Positions 1 through 6,213 are shown, counted from the stretch's first letter. The stretch: 9,963 nt of DNA from Burkholderiales bacterium (GCA_031283405.1 JAITBX010000150.1:1-9963), one strand, 5' to 3'. Numbers and translations: made by a program. Notes: generated by a model from the sequence alone, not told the origin.

Positions 1-518
1 GGCGCCGCGCGGCCAATGCCGGCGGTGCGGGCGATGATGCTCATGCCCCTGGGGTATTCGAGCTGGTCCATCGCCTCTTTCAGCTCGGCGCGGTCGTCGC
101 CCTCGATGCGGCGGCTCACGCCGCCGCCGCGCGGGTTGTTGGGCATCAGGACGAGATAACGTCCGGCCAGCGAAATGTAAGTGGTGAGCGCCGCGCCTTT
201 GTTGCCGCGTTCGTCCTTGTCCACTTGAATGATGAGTTCCTGACCTTCGCGCAGATGATCTTGAATACGGCCTTCGTGAATCCCGATCGACTGGCGCGAG
301 ATTTCCTTGAAGGGAAGAAAGCCGTGGCGCTCGGCGCCGTAATCAACGAAGCACGCTTCCAGCGACGGCTCGACGCGAGTGACGACGCCTTTGTAAATGT
401 TCGATTTCCGTTGTTCCTTGGAGGCCGATTCGATATCGAGGTCGATGAGTTTTTGTCCATCGACGATGGCGACCCGCAGCTCTTCGGCCTGGGTGGCGTT
501 GAATAACATTCTTTTCAT
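1..518 (-). CDS. rne: Ribonuclease E, N-terminal part (runs off the left edge)
   Basis: RNase E is the endonuclease that starts mRNA decay and processes rRNA and tRNA precursors, usually at the inner membrane as the core of the degradosome. The reading frame starts at ATG 518 (MKRMLFNATQAEELRVAIVD) and stays open for 172 codons to the window edge. Visible parts are the RNase H-like start (residues 1-36), the S1 RNA-binding domain (about 37-119, with IYKGVV, VDYG and HGFLPF) and the beginning of the 5'-sensor region, where the R-T pair of IIARTAG (R164, T165) matches the residues that recognise a 5' monophosphate in E. coli RNase E. The catalytic DNase I-like domain and the C-terminal scaffold lie outside. 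An AGGA sits 9 bases before the ATG. The gene is divergent from rluC, as in E. coli. RNase G is the alternative, but the start and the rluC neighbour favour RNase E. Confidence 0.95.
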   Translation of the reverse strand, partial: MKRMLFNATQAEELRVAIVDGQKLIDLDIESASKEQRKSNIYKGVVTRVEPSLEACFVDYGAERHGFLPFKEISRQSIGIHEGRIQDHLREGQELIIQVDKDERGNKGAALTTYISLAGRYLVLMPNNPRGGGVSRRIEGDDRAELKEAMDQLEYPRGMSIIARTAGIGRAA

Positions 519-524
519 AGTTTT

Positions 525-557
525 CAGTCCTGGTTTGCGCTTTGCGCACCAAGGCTG
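525..557 (-). promoter_or_regulatory. Hairpin over the rne ribosome-binding site
   Basis: Read on the minus strand, an imperfect hairpin lies just before the rne start. Paired blocks from base to tip are CAG/CTG (557-555 with 527-525), CCT/AGG (554-552 with 531-529), GG/CC (550-549 with 533-532) and TGCGC/GCGCA (548-544 with 540-536), with an AAA loop (543-541). Small bulges fall at 551, 534-535 and 528. The AGG in the stem belongs to the only Shine-Dalgarno-like AGGA before ATG 518, so the folded form would limit ribosome access. RNase E is known in enterobacteria to control its own mRNA through structures in a long leader; applying that here is inference. Confidence 0.5.
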
Positions 558-616
558 GCGACAGGCTCACAGCGTTTCTTGCGTTATGGGCAAGCGCTGC
601 GGAATCAGGCGCGGCA

Positions 617-634
617 CTCCGGTCAACACCGGAG
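617..634. repeat. Perfect 7-bp hairpin in the rne leader region
   Basis: CTCCGGT (617-623) and ACCGGAG (628-634) are exact reverse complements around a 4-base loop. In the rne direction the stem is followed by G+C-rich sequence rather than a T run, so it does not look like a terminator. It is best read as a structural element of the rne leader. Confidence 0.45.
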
Positions 635-1166
635 AAAAGAGAAGATGCCGGATCGCGTTAAAGCGCGTCCGGCCGGCGGCGGCAAATCGGAAAAAACGTT
701 GCGGCAAAAAACATCATCGTTGACACACCGATCATCATCCTTGCGGATGGCTTCCTTTTCGTTCGTCAGCGCCCCAACCAACGGGCGCGTGGGCGATGCC
801 TTTGATTTGCAGCGCGGCCTTTCGGCGGCGGCTGGGCGTCGGCATCGCAGCCTTGTATCTCTCGTGCCGCGCAAATTCACTGTGGCCGAAACCTCGGCGC
901 GGAAATGCGCGTATTTATCTGTTCCTTCGGAAGTCTTTCACATGCCCGGCGGGCGGACTTTGCGAGGGCGGCATTCCTGCGGTTACGGCGACGACATCGC
1001 GGTCGTCTTCTGCGGCATGACCCGGCTCGCTTCACATCCCATGCTCCGGCGTGCGGAGTTTCGCAAAGAATCCTGATGCGCCGGCTGGCACTGCTCCAAG
1101 GCTTCCTTTAATATCGCACTTTTGCATCCGGCCACGGAATCCCAAAGCGGGATTCGGGTGGGATGC

Positions 1167-1185
1167 GCGGCGCGCGATGCGCCGC
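1167..1185. repeat. GC-rich 7-bp hairpin before rluC
   Basis: GCGGCGC (1167-1173) and GCGCCGC (1179-1185) pair perfectly around a 5-base loop. No T run follows on either strand. The role is unknown; it lies within the possible 5' leader of rne or rluC, depending on which promoters are active. Confidence 0.35.
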
Positions 1186-1272
1186 AACCTTCGACATGGG
1201 CGGGCAAGTCCGGTTTTCCGGAGAGGCGGGGGGGAAATGTTTTCTGCATTCCACTGTTGCCGTTTGCCGCAT

Positions 1273-1322
1273 TTGATGCCGAGGTCAGCCGATGATTATA
1301 AAGGAATGAAGGACTTAATCAA
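1273..1322. promoter_or_regulatory. Possible overlapping divergent promoters for rne and rluC
   Basis: On the minus strand a perfect TATAAT (1300-1295) lies 16 bases after TTGATT (1322-1317) and would start an rne transcript with a leader of roughly 770 bases. On the plus strand TTGATG (1273-1278) lies 17 bases before TTATAA (1296-1301); transcription would begin close to the rluC ATG at 1306. The two -10 elements share the same AT-rich patch in otherwise GC-rich DNA, so use of one could block the other. This is pattern matching only. Confidence 0.35.
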
Positions 1323-2277
1323 GGAATTTGTGAAATATCTTGAAATTGACGAAACCGCCGACGGGCAGCGGCTCGACAATTTCCTGATAAAAACGCTCAA
1401 AGGCGTGCCGAAAAGCCACGTCTATCGAATCGTGCGCTCCGGCGAGGTGCGGATTAACGGCGGCAGGGCGCAGCCGTCGGATCATCTGGCGGCGGGCGAC
1501 ATCGTTCGCATTCCGCCGGTGCGCGCGTCGGCAAAGTTGTCGCCTGACGCCGAAACGCGCCGTCTGCCGGCCTCACGCAGCACCTGCGTCATACCGGTGT
1601 TGTACGAGGACGAATGGCTGCTGGCGGTGGACAAGCCCGCCGGATTGGCGGTGCATGGCGGCAGCGGCGTGTCGTTCGGGGCGGTTGAGCAGTTGCGGGC
1701 GCAGCGCCCGGAGCTGCGCTTTCTGGAGCTGGTTCACCGGCTCGACCGCGAAACGTCGGGCGTGCTGCTGCTGGCGAAAAAGCGGTCGGCGTTGACGGCG
1801 CTGCACGCCGCTTGGCGCGATGGCGCGGTGGATAAGCGTTATGACGTGCTGGTTCGCGGCCACTGGCCGGATGCCAAGCGGAAGGTGCAAGTGCCGCTGA
1901 CGCGCTTTCTGACGGCGGAGGGCGAACGGCGGGTGCGCGCCGACGACGACGGGCAGGAGGCGATCACCGTTTTTTACCGGCAACAAGTGTGGTCGAATCT
2001 TGCTCCCCCGCTATCGCTGCTGGAAGCGGAATTGCAAACCGGCAGAACGCATCAAATTAGAGTGCATTTGACGCATCTTGGCTACCCGTTGTCCGGAGAT
2101 GACAAGTACGGAGATTTTGCCTGGAATCGGGCGCTGGCGAAGACGGGGCTGCGCCGGATGTTTTTGCACGCGCGCAAGCTGGGCTTTTTGCATCCGGCGA
2201 CCGGCGAGTGGCTGGAAATCGAAGCGCCGCTTCCCGAAGCGCTGCGGGCGTTTCTCGATCAACTGGGAGAGGGTTGA
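1306..2277 (+). CDS. rluC: 23S rRNA pseudouridine synthase RluC
   Basis: RluC converts three uridines of 23S rRNA (955, 2504 and 2580 in E. coli numbering) to pseudouridine around the peptidyl-transferase centre. The 323-residue product has an N-terminal S4 RNA-binding domain (about 20-75, with QRLDNFL, KSHVYR and GEVRING), then the RluA-family catalytic domain. HRLDRETSG (144-152) supplies the catalytic aspartate D147, and GRTHQIRVH (246-254) is the second family signature. ATG 1306 was chosen because the residues before QRLDNF match the length of E. coli RluC; an AAGGA touches this ATG, too close for normal spacing. GTG 1330, with AAGGA four bases upstream, is a serious alternative. The frame stays open upstream to about 1051, but that part has no family resemblance. 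The gene is divergent from rne and first in the row of plus-strand genes. Confidence 0.94.
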   Translation: MKDLIKEFVKYLEIDETADGQRLDNFLIKTLKGVPKSHVYRIVRSGEVRINGGRAQPSDHLAAGDIVRIPPVRASAKLSPDAETRRLPASRSTCVIPVLYEDEWLLAVDKPAGLAVHGGSGVSFGAVEQLRAQRPELRFLELVHRLDRETSGVLLLAKKRSALTALHAAWRDGAVDKRYDVLVRGHWPDAKRKVQVPLTRFLTAEGERRVRADDDGQEAITVFYRQQVWSNLAPPLSLLEAELQTGRTHQIRVHLTHLGYPLSGDDKYGDFAWNRALAKTGLRRMFLHARKLGFLHPATGEWLEIEAPLPEALRAFLDQLGEG

Positions 2278-2304
2278 CCGTAGAGACGCCCCCCTTTGTC
2301 ACTT

Positions 2305-2385
2305 CGTCATTCTGCGCGAAGCGAAGCGGAGTCGCAGAATCCATGTCGCTTTTCTCTGGATTCTGCGACTTCGCGCAGAATGACG
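2305..2385. repeat. Long interrupted inverted repeat after rluC
   Basis: The arms are CGTCATTCTGCGCGAA (2305-2320) with its exact reverse complement at 2370-2385, and GTCGCAGAATCC (2331-2342) with its exact complement at 2358-2369. A 10-base insert (2321-2330) is unpaired on one side, and the tip is a 15-base loop (2343-2357). That gives 28 paired bases. TTCTGCG also recurs within each arm, as if two smaller palindromes had fused. The motif resembles intergenic repeats common in many proteobacterial genomes. It could end rluC transcription by structure, but no T run follows. Confidence 0.75.
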
Positions 2386-2473
2386 GCAATAAAAACAGAT
2401 TGCGGTGTCGAAATGAAAAGGGCTGCGTGCATGACGGCGAGGAGCGGCGCCTTGGGTTTGGACGGAAGAAGGC

Positions 2474-2506
2474 GTAGGGGCGGCTTGGAGTCGCCCGAAT
2501 ATTTTT
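2474..2506 (+). terminator. GTAGGGGC-type palindrome with T run, possible rluC terminator
   Basis: GGGCG (2478-2482) and CGCCC (2492-2496) form a short stem with a 9-base loop, followed by GAATATTTTT (2497-2506), which resembles a weak intrinsic terminator. The left edge, GTAGGGGC (2474-2481), is the same edge motif found at the palindromes at 4801 and 6269-6276 and nearly so at 9325, so this is also a probable member of that repeat family. Nothing else was seen between rluC and the HAD gene. Confidence 0.4.
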
Positions 2507-2579
2507 GTGCCCCTTGAGACGAAAAAGCATCTAATATGTATGAATGATTCGGCAAGGATTCAGAGCGAAAGAGCGGCAA

Positions 2580-3281
2580 ATGGAAGAAAAGGAAGCGCAG
2601 AGGCAGAAAACGCAAACGTCGGAAAAATCGCGGCGTTTTCGCCTGCTGGTGTTCGATTGGGACGGCACGGTGGTCGATTCGACGGCGCCGATCGTGCGTG
2701 CCGTGCAAGCGTCGTACCGCGATTTGGGCATGGCAGTGCCCGAAGAAAAAGCGGTGCGTTACATCATCGGGCTGGAACTCGGCAAAGCGTTTTTCACACT
2801 GTCGCCGGATTTGCCGGAGCGGATCGTTGACGAATTGCTGGAGCGCTACCGTTACCACTACATGCAGGACGACGCGGCCATTCCGTTGTTCGACGGCATG
2901 CGCGCCTTGCTGGAAAGGCTCGACCGCGAAAATTATTTTCTGGCTGTGGCTACGGGTAAATCACGTAAGGGGTTGGATCGGATGCTGCGGCAGCAAGGGC
3001 TGGCGCGACGTTTTCACGCCACCCGCTGCGCTGACGAAAGTTTCTCAAAACCTCACCCTGAAATGCTGCTTTATCTGATGGAACGGCTGAGTGTGGCGCC
3101 GGAAGAAACGCTCATGATCGGCGACACCACGCACGACCTCCAAATGGCGAAAAACGCTCGCGCTCCGTCGCTGGCGGTTTCCTGGGGCGCGCACGATAAG
3201 GAAAATTTATACAAAAACGAGCCGCTGGCGATCGTTGACTCCGTCGCGGCGCTGGACACTTGGCTGGCTGTGTACGGATAA
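2580..3281 (+). CDS. HAD-superfamily phosphatase (phosphoglycolate phosphatase-like)
   Basis: A cytoplasmic Mg-dependent phosphohydrolase of the haloacid dehalogenase superfamily, 233 residues, close to the usual 210-230 of Gph/PGMB-like members. All four HAD motifs are present: DWDGT (D26 nucleophile, D28 acid/base), T125 in VATGKS, K157 in SKPHP, and GDTTHD (D182, D186 for Mg). The segment between motif I and motif II (about 36-110) is the helical cap that sets substrate choice. The substrate cannot be read from sequence; phosphoglycolate or another small phosphate ester is a guess. ATG 2580 was preferred because it leaves a short lead into the core and has a weak AGAG 6 bases upstream; ATG 2544 is in frame but has no ribosome site. 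The rluC-HAD-sppA order is familiar from betaproteobacteria. It probably shares a transcript with sppA, 51 bases downstream. Confidence 0.9.
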   Translation: MEEKEAQRQKTQTSEKSRRFRLLVFDWDGTVVDSTAPIVRAVQASYRDLGMAVPEEKAVRYIIGLELGKAFFTLSPDLPERIVDELLERYRYHYMQDDAAIPLFDGMRALLERLDRENYFLAVATGKSRKGLDRMLRQQGLARRFHATRCADESFSKPHPEMLLYLMERLSVAPEETLMIGDTTHDLQMAKNARAPSLAVSWGAHDKENLYKNEPLAIVDSVAALDTWLAVYG

Positions 3282-3332
3282 TAGCGGAGCCGCGATTTCT
3301 CAAAGCATCCCCCTCAAGCATGGAAAGACAAA

Positions 3333-4358
3333 ATGAACACTCAAGACCCCCGCAATTCCATTCTGCACTCGCAAGTTTTCGGACAAACCGCGCCCCCGGT
3401 CGCGGTGGCTGTTGCGCCAAGCGCGGCAAATGACGGCTCTGCCGCCGTTCTGGAAAAAGTAACGCTGGCCTTTCTCGCCGAGCAGCGCCGCGCCCGCCGC
3501 TGGCGTATCTTCTTCCGGTTGATACTTCTGGCCTTCTTCCTCTTGTTTATCTTCGCCAGCTTCATGGGCGAGAGCCGCAACAAAAACTGTCTCACCGAAT
3601 GCACCGCGCTGGTGCAACTGAGCGGCGAAATCTCTGCCGACAAAGACGCTAGCGCCGAGCGCATCAATTCGGCGCTGAAAGAAGCCTTTGCTTCCAAAAA
3701 CGTTCGCGGCGTCATTCTCGAAATCAACAGCCCGGGCGGCAGCCCTGTGCAGGCCGGTCAGATTTACGACGAAATCAAACGGTTGCGTGAAGAACATCAA
3801 AACATTCCGCTCTACGCGGTCGTCAATGAAATGGCGGCGTCGGGCGGCTATTACGTCGCGGCGGCGTCCGACGAAATTTATGTGGACAAAGCCAGTCTGG
3901 TCGGCTCCATCGGCGTCATCATGATGAACTTCGGATTCACCGAAGCCATCCAAAAACTCGGCATCGAACAGCGCACGATGACCGCCGGTAAAAACAAGGC
4001 ATTCATGGATCCGTTCAGCCCCATCAATGAAAATCAAAAAGAGCACGTGCAGAAATTGCTCGACAGCATCCATCAGCAATTCATCACCGCCGTGCGCGAA
4101 GGGCGCGGCAAACGGCTGCACGAAACGCCGGATATGTTTTCGGGACTGATCTGGAACGGCGACGAAGCCGTGACGCTGGGACTCGCCGACGGCTTGGGCA
4201 CCGTGGACTCCGTCGCGCGCGACATCATCGGCGTCGATAATGTCTATGACTTCACCTATCGCCCCGACTTTTCCGAGCGGCTGGCGAAGCAACTGGGCGC
4301 GTCATTCGCCGGAGAACTATCGACGAGGCTGGGCATCGGCGTGTCGAAGATGAAATGA
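3333..4358 (+). CDS. sppA: S49-family signal peptide peptidase, short SppA type
   Basis: A membrane-bound serine protease that clears cleaved signal peptides and other membrane peptides, acting outside the inner membrane. The product has 341 residues: a cytosolic N-terminal region (1-56, Ala/Pro-rich then basic), one membrane helix (about 58-78) and a single ClpP-like S49 domain (about 90-305). The Ser-Lys dyad is visible: S170 in MAASGGYY and K222 in the GKNKAFMDP segment, 52 residues apart, the same spacing as S147 and K199 in B. subtilis SppA. GGSP (135-138) is the expected oxyanion-region motif. This is the short one-domain form that works as an oligomer, not the doubled 67-kDa E. coli SppA; a few authors call such genes sohB-like, but the length and dyad fit SppA. 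GGAAAG lies 5 bases before ATG 3333. It probably follows the HAD gene on one transcript, and a compound palindrome begins 7 bases after the stop. Confidence 0.92.
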   Translation: MNTQDPRNSILHSQVFGQTAPPVAVAVAPSAANDGSAAVLEKVTLAFLAEQRRARRWRIFFRLILLAFFLLFIFASFMGESRNKNCLTECTALVQLSGEISADKDASAERINSALKEAFASKNVRGVILEINSPGGSPVQAGQIYDEIKRLREEHQNIPLYAVVNEMAASGGYYVAAASDEIYVDKASLVGSIGVIMMNFGFTEAIQKLGIEQRTMTAGKNKAFMDPFSPINENQKEHVQKLLDSIHQQFITAVREGRGKRLHETPDMFSGLIWNGDEAVTLGLADGLGTVDSVARDIIGVDNVYDFTYRPDFSERLAKQLGASFAGELSTRLGIGVSKMK

Positions 4359-4364
4359 AGGGTA

Positions 4365-4440
4365 GGGTGGGCAAAGGTGAGGAACGAACCGTGCCCACCT
4401 TTCGTTCGGTGGGCACGTCGCCTTGCTCCTTTGCCCACCC
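4365..4440. repeat. Compound nested inverted repeat after sppA
   Basis: The outer arms GGGTGGGCAAAGG (4365-4377) and CCTTTGCCCACCC (4428-4440) are perfect 13-base complements. Inside, GTGCCCACC (4391-4399) and GGTGGGCAC (4408-4416) form a perfect 9-bp hairpin with an 8-base loop. A competing pair, GAACGAA (4382-4388) with TTCGTTC (4401-4407), overlaps that loop, so the two inner folds exclude each other. It begins 7 bases after the sppA stop and probably ends that transcript. It resembles a compound repetitive extragenic palindrome rather than a gene-specific element. Confidence 0.75.
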
Positions 4441-4493
4441 TTGTATTATGGTTCCGCCTTGAAGAACAACTCAAGACAGATGGGTCGGACGCC

Positions 4494-4748
4494 ATGCCCA
4501 AGCACATCAAAAATGGGGTCATGCAATTTGCGAAGCGTGATGGCGTCAGCGCCAATCAATTCATTGCCGTTGCCGTGGCTGAAAAATTAGGCGCAATGAA
4601 GGCAGAAGACTACTTTACCAATATCGCGGAAAAGACGGATATAGAAAGATTTCTGACCATTCAAAAAAGAAAAAATGGGTTGCCGCCGCAACCTGATGAT
4701 GTGATTCCGCCTAAACTTGCCAAGCGGATGAAAGAAAAGCAGGCGTAA
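4494..4748 (+). CDS. Ribbon-helix-helix antitoxin-like protein, solitary and possibly N-terminally degraded
   Basis: An 84-residue protein whose first half (HIKNGVMQFAKRDGVSANQF, then IAVAVAEKLGAM) matches the two helices of small ribbon-helix-helix proteins usually annotated as HicB- or Arc-type antitoxins, DNA-binding repressors that dimerise through an N-terminal beta strand. The C-terminal half is charged and probably disordered, as expected of a toxin-binding tail. ATG 4494 is the only plausible start; it falls at the Met-Pro that in relatives follows the beta strand, and the in-frame codons before it (TDGSDA) do not resemble that strand and have no start codon nearer than GTG 4377, inside the repeat. 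The strand may therefore be lost. The upstream ribosome site is weak (GGA, 4 bases away). A TATTAT at 4444-4449 could be a -10. No toxin gene lies on either side, so it is an orphan or relic. Confidence 0.6.
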   Translation: MPKHIKNGVMQFAKRDGVSANQFIAVAVAEKLGAMKAEDYFTNIAEKTDIERFLTIQKRKNGLPPQPDDVIPPKLAKRMKEKQA

Positions 4749-4800
4749 GATAAATTCTTTCTTCCGCGAGCGAGTGAGAGGGAAAGCGAACGTCAAAGCC

Positions 4801-4857
4801 GTAGGGGCACGGCGTGCCGTGCCCAGCAAAACACGGGCGACCACAGGTCGCCCCTAC
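4801..4857. repeat. Double palindrome between convergent genes, GTAGGGGC family
   Basis: The outer arms GTAGGGGC (4801-4808) and GCCCCTAC (4850-4857) are perfect complements. Inside are two hairpins: GGGCACGGC (4805-4813) with GCCGTGCCC (4816-4824), and GGGCGACC (4835-4842) with GGTCGCCC (4846-4853). The unit fills the gap between the convergent antitoxin-like gene and the hydrolase gene, where it could stop transcription from either side. The arrangement is like a BIME, two inward-facing REP units. Confidence 0.8.
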
Positions 4858-4866
4858 GTGCCTCAC

Positions 4867-5901
4867 TCACTCCGTCAACGAAAAACGGATGACGCTGTTG
4901 CTTTCGACGTGCCGCATGGCGTCGTTGGAGAGCCAGAGATGGTTCAGGTGCGCGATGGTTTCGCTGATGGCGAAGAAGCGCTGATAGGTATCGAGGTCAC
5001 GACGGAAGAGCAGGGGATAAATTTCGGCGGCGGACAACGGGTGCGGCGATGAGCGCAGAATGGCGCGCAAATCGTTGAACCGTTCTTCGTGGTGTTCGCG
5101 CAGTTGTTTGATTCGCTCGCCGATGCCGTAGAACGGCAGGCCGTGCGACGGCAGCACCAGCGTGTTTTCGGGCAGCGCCGCCAGCATTTCCAGCGAAGCA
5201 AAGAAATAAGTCAGCGGATCAGACTCCGGCTCAAACGCCCAGACGCTGACGTGCGTGCTGATTTTGGGCAGCAGCATATCGCCGGAAATCAGCACATGAC
5301 TCGTCGGCGAGTAGAAAGAGACGTGTTCCGGCGCATGACCATAGCCGGTGATGATTTCCCACGGGTTTGTGTCGATATCGAGCGTCGGCTCGATGTCTTT
5401 GTTGATGCGGTGGTAACGCATCGGCATGCTGGGGACGCCGGCGCGATAGAGATTGGTTTGCGTCGCAAAAGTTTTGAGTTGCTCGGTGTCGATACCGTGG
5501 GCGCGAAACAGCGGGATGGTGGCGAGAGCGGTGAACGGCACGCCGGAGTGAAAAATGGCGTGCGCGATCAGAAATTCGGTGGCGGTCATCGACAGTGGGC
5601 AGGCAAAACGCTGCATGAGCCAATCGGCGTTGCCCAAATGGTCGGGATGGTGATGGGTCACCAGAATACGGGTAATGGGCAGATCGCGCAGGGTGGTGAG
5701 AAAGTGCCGCTCCCATAACTCTCGCGTCGCCTTGTCGCCGTAGCCGCAGTCAACCAGCACATAGCCGTCGGTATCCCGCAGCAGCCACAGATTGATATGG
5801 TCGAGCGCGAACGGCAAAGGCATGCGCAGCCATAGGACATCGGGAGCAATTTCGACGACGGCGCCGGGCGCGGGCGGCGTGGTGTGCAGGTATCTCAGCA
5901 T
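4867..5901 (-). CDS. Metallo-beta-lactamase-fold hydrolase (LACTB2 / glyoxalase II-like)
   Basis: A 344-residue soluble hydrolase of the metallo-beta-lactamase superfamily. The metal-binding signature is complete: THHHPDHLG (82-90, giving H83, H85, D87, H88), then H189 in GYGHAPEH, D208 in ISGDML and H253 in LPSHG, so a two-metal (Zn or Fe) site is expected. Residues about 265-344 (IKQLREHHEERFNDL onward) look like the winged-helix tail typical of LACTB2-type proteins, which hydrolyse thioesters or phosphodiesters; the substrate here is unknown. The length fits that group better than 250-residue glyoxalase II. ATG 5901 (MLRYLHTTPPAPG) was chosen although it has no clear Shine-Dalgarno. The frame is open back to about 6102, but the extra 67 codons run antisense-register through the IS110 relic and look random. 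It stands alone; its candidate promoter lies in the relic. Confidence 0.88.
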   Translation of the reverse strand: MLRYLHTTPPAPGAVVEIAPDVLWLRMPLPFALDHINLWLLRDTDGYVLVDCGYGDKATRELWERHFLTTLRDLPITRILVTHHHPDHLGNADWLMQRFACPLSMTATEFLIAHAIFHSGVPFTALATIPLFRAHGIDTEQLKTFATQTNLYRAGVPSMPMRYHRINKDIEPTLDIDTNPWEIITGYGHAPEHVSFYSPTSHVLISGDMLLPKISTHVSVWAFEPESDPLTYFFASLEMLAALPENTLVLPSHGLPFYGIGERIKQLREHHEERFNDLRAILRSSPHPLSAAEIYPLLFRRDLDTYQRFFAISETIAHLNHLWLSNDAMRHVESNSVIRFSLTE

Positions 5902-5947
5902 GTTTGGGTCGTGGTGTCGTATCGGGGCTGATGATTTTCTGTGGGGT

Positions 5948-5976
5948 ATTTTAACAATGTATGGGCGAATCGTTAA
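5948..5976 (-). promoter_or_regulatory. Candidate promoter for the hydrolase gene
   Basis: On the minus strand TTAACG (5976-5971) is followed after 17 bases by TAAAAT (5953-5948), 4 and 5 matches to the sigma70 hexamers. Transcription would start about 40 bases before ATG 5901. Both boxes lie at or inside the last codons of the transposase fragment, so the relic may have supplied the promoter. Sequence pattern only. Confidence 0.35.
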
Positions 5977-6199
5977 GGGGCGGGTTGCCGCGCACACTGC
6001 TGCCCGATTCATGCAAACGCGGATCAAGCCCGGCAAACGCCGCCGCCTTGCGGGAATTGGCAAACCGTCCCGAATGAATGTCGAAAGCCAACAACAAGGC
6101 AATCGTCTTCTCCCCTACGCCGTGAATAGAATCAAGCAAGTCACGCCGACACTTCAAATCCGGGTCGTTATCGATGTGCTGCCGGATGGCCGTGGTCAC
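5951..6199 (-). pseudogene. Fragment of an IS110-family transposase (C-terminal domain)
   Basis: The frame from GTG 6199 to TAA 5951 gives 82 residues whose middle matches the C-terminal domain of IS110/IS116/IS902 transposases: SIHGVGEKTIALLLA (24-38), AAFAGLDPR (53-61) and SGSSVRG (65-71), with the serine that acts with the N-terminal DEDD domain in this family. The DEDD domain, which makes up more than half of a normal 300-400-residue enzyme, is absent. Similarity also fades after about residue 74 (near 5980), well before the normal end. It is a relic that cannot move itself. On its upstream side it stops within about 15 bases of a palindrome (6214), and it lies between two iron- and metal-related genes that otherwise have no link. 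Confidence 0.75.
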
Positions 6200-6213
6200 C
6201 TTACGCTCCTAGC

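Larger units (their letters stand above)
558..1272. other. Long non-coding gap between rne and rluC, probable rne leader
   Basis: No reading frame here looks like a protein: the open frames on both strands give arginine-, serine- and alanine-rich products with no motif. If the minus-strand promoter near 1300 is used, most of this is a very long rne 5' untranslated region. On the minus strand it contains T-rich single-stranded patches (716-711 and 698-693) of the kind RNase E cuts. Local hairpins include 617-634, 1167-1185 and a 5-bp stem closed by a GCAA tetraloop (minus strand, CATCC/GGATG, near 735-750). A TTGACA at 720-725 has no convincing -10 partner. A weak plus-strand pair (CTGGCA 1085-1090, TAATAT 1109-1114) could serve rluC. 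Confidence 0.4.

Noticed and set aside
720..742. TTGACA as a plus-strand promoter
   Set aside because: No -10-like hexamer at 16-18 bases; the sequence there is GCGGAT.
623..880. 85-codon minus-strand frame in the same gap
   Set aside because: No recognisable fold and a composition like that of the surrounding frames; better read as rne leader.
579..1076. 165-codon plus-strand frame in the rne-rluC gap
   Set aside because: Product is low-complexity in Arg/Ser with no motif, no ribosome site and several overlapping frames of equal length, as expected of GC-rich non-coding DNA.
1051..1305. N-terminal extension of rluC
   Set aside because: The extra 85 residues have no RluC resemblance, and the ATG at 1306 gives the family's normal N terminus.
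3300..4292. 330-codon minus-strand frame opposite sppA
   Set aside because: Shadow of a real gene: sppA has complete catalytic motifs, while this frame is His/Asp/Ala-rich with no domain.
4382..4416. H-type pseudoknot from the two inner pairings
   Set aside because: The loop that would cross the 7-bp stem has zero bases, so both stems cannot form together; treated as alternatives.
5089..5718. 209-codon plus-strand frame opposite the hydrolase gene
   Set aside because: The opposite strand encodes all metal ligands of a known family; this frame is Arg/Gln-rich antisense shadow.
5902..6102. N-terminal extension of the hydrolase
   Set aside because: These codons overlap the IS110 relic in a different frame and give a random-looking peptide.
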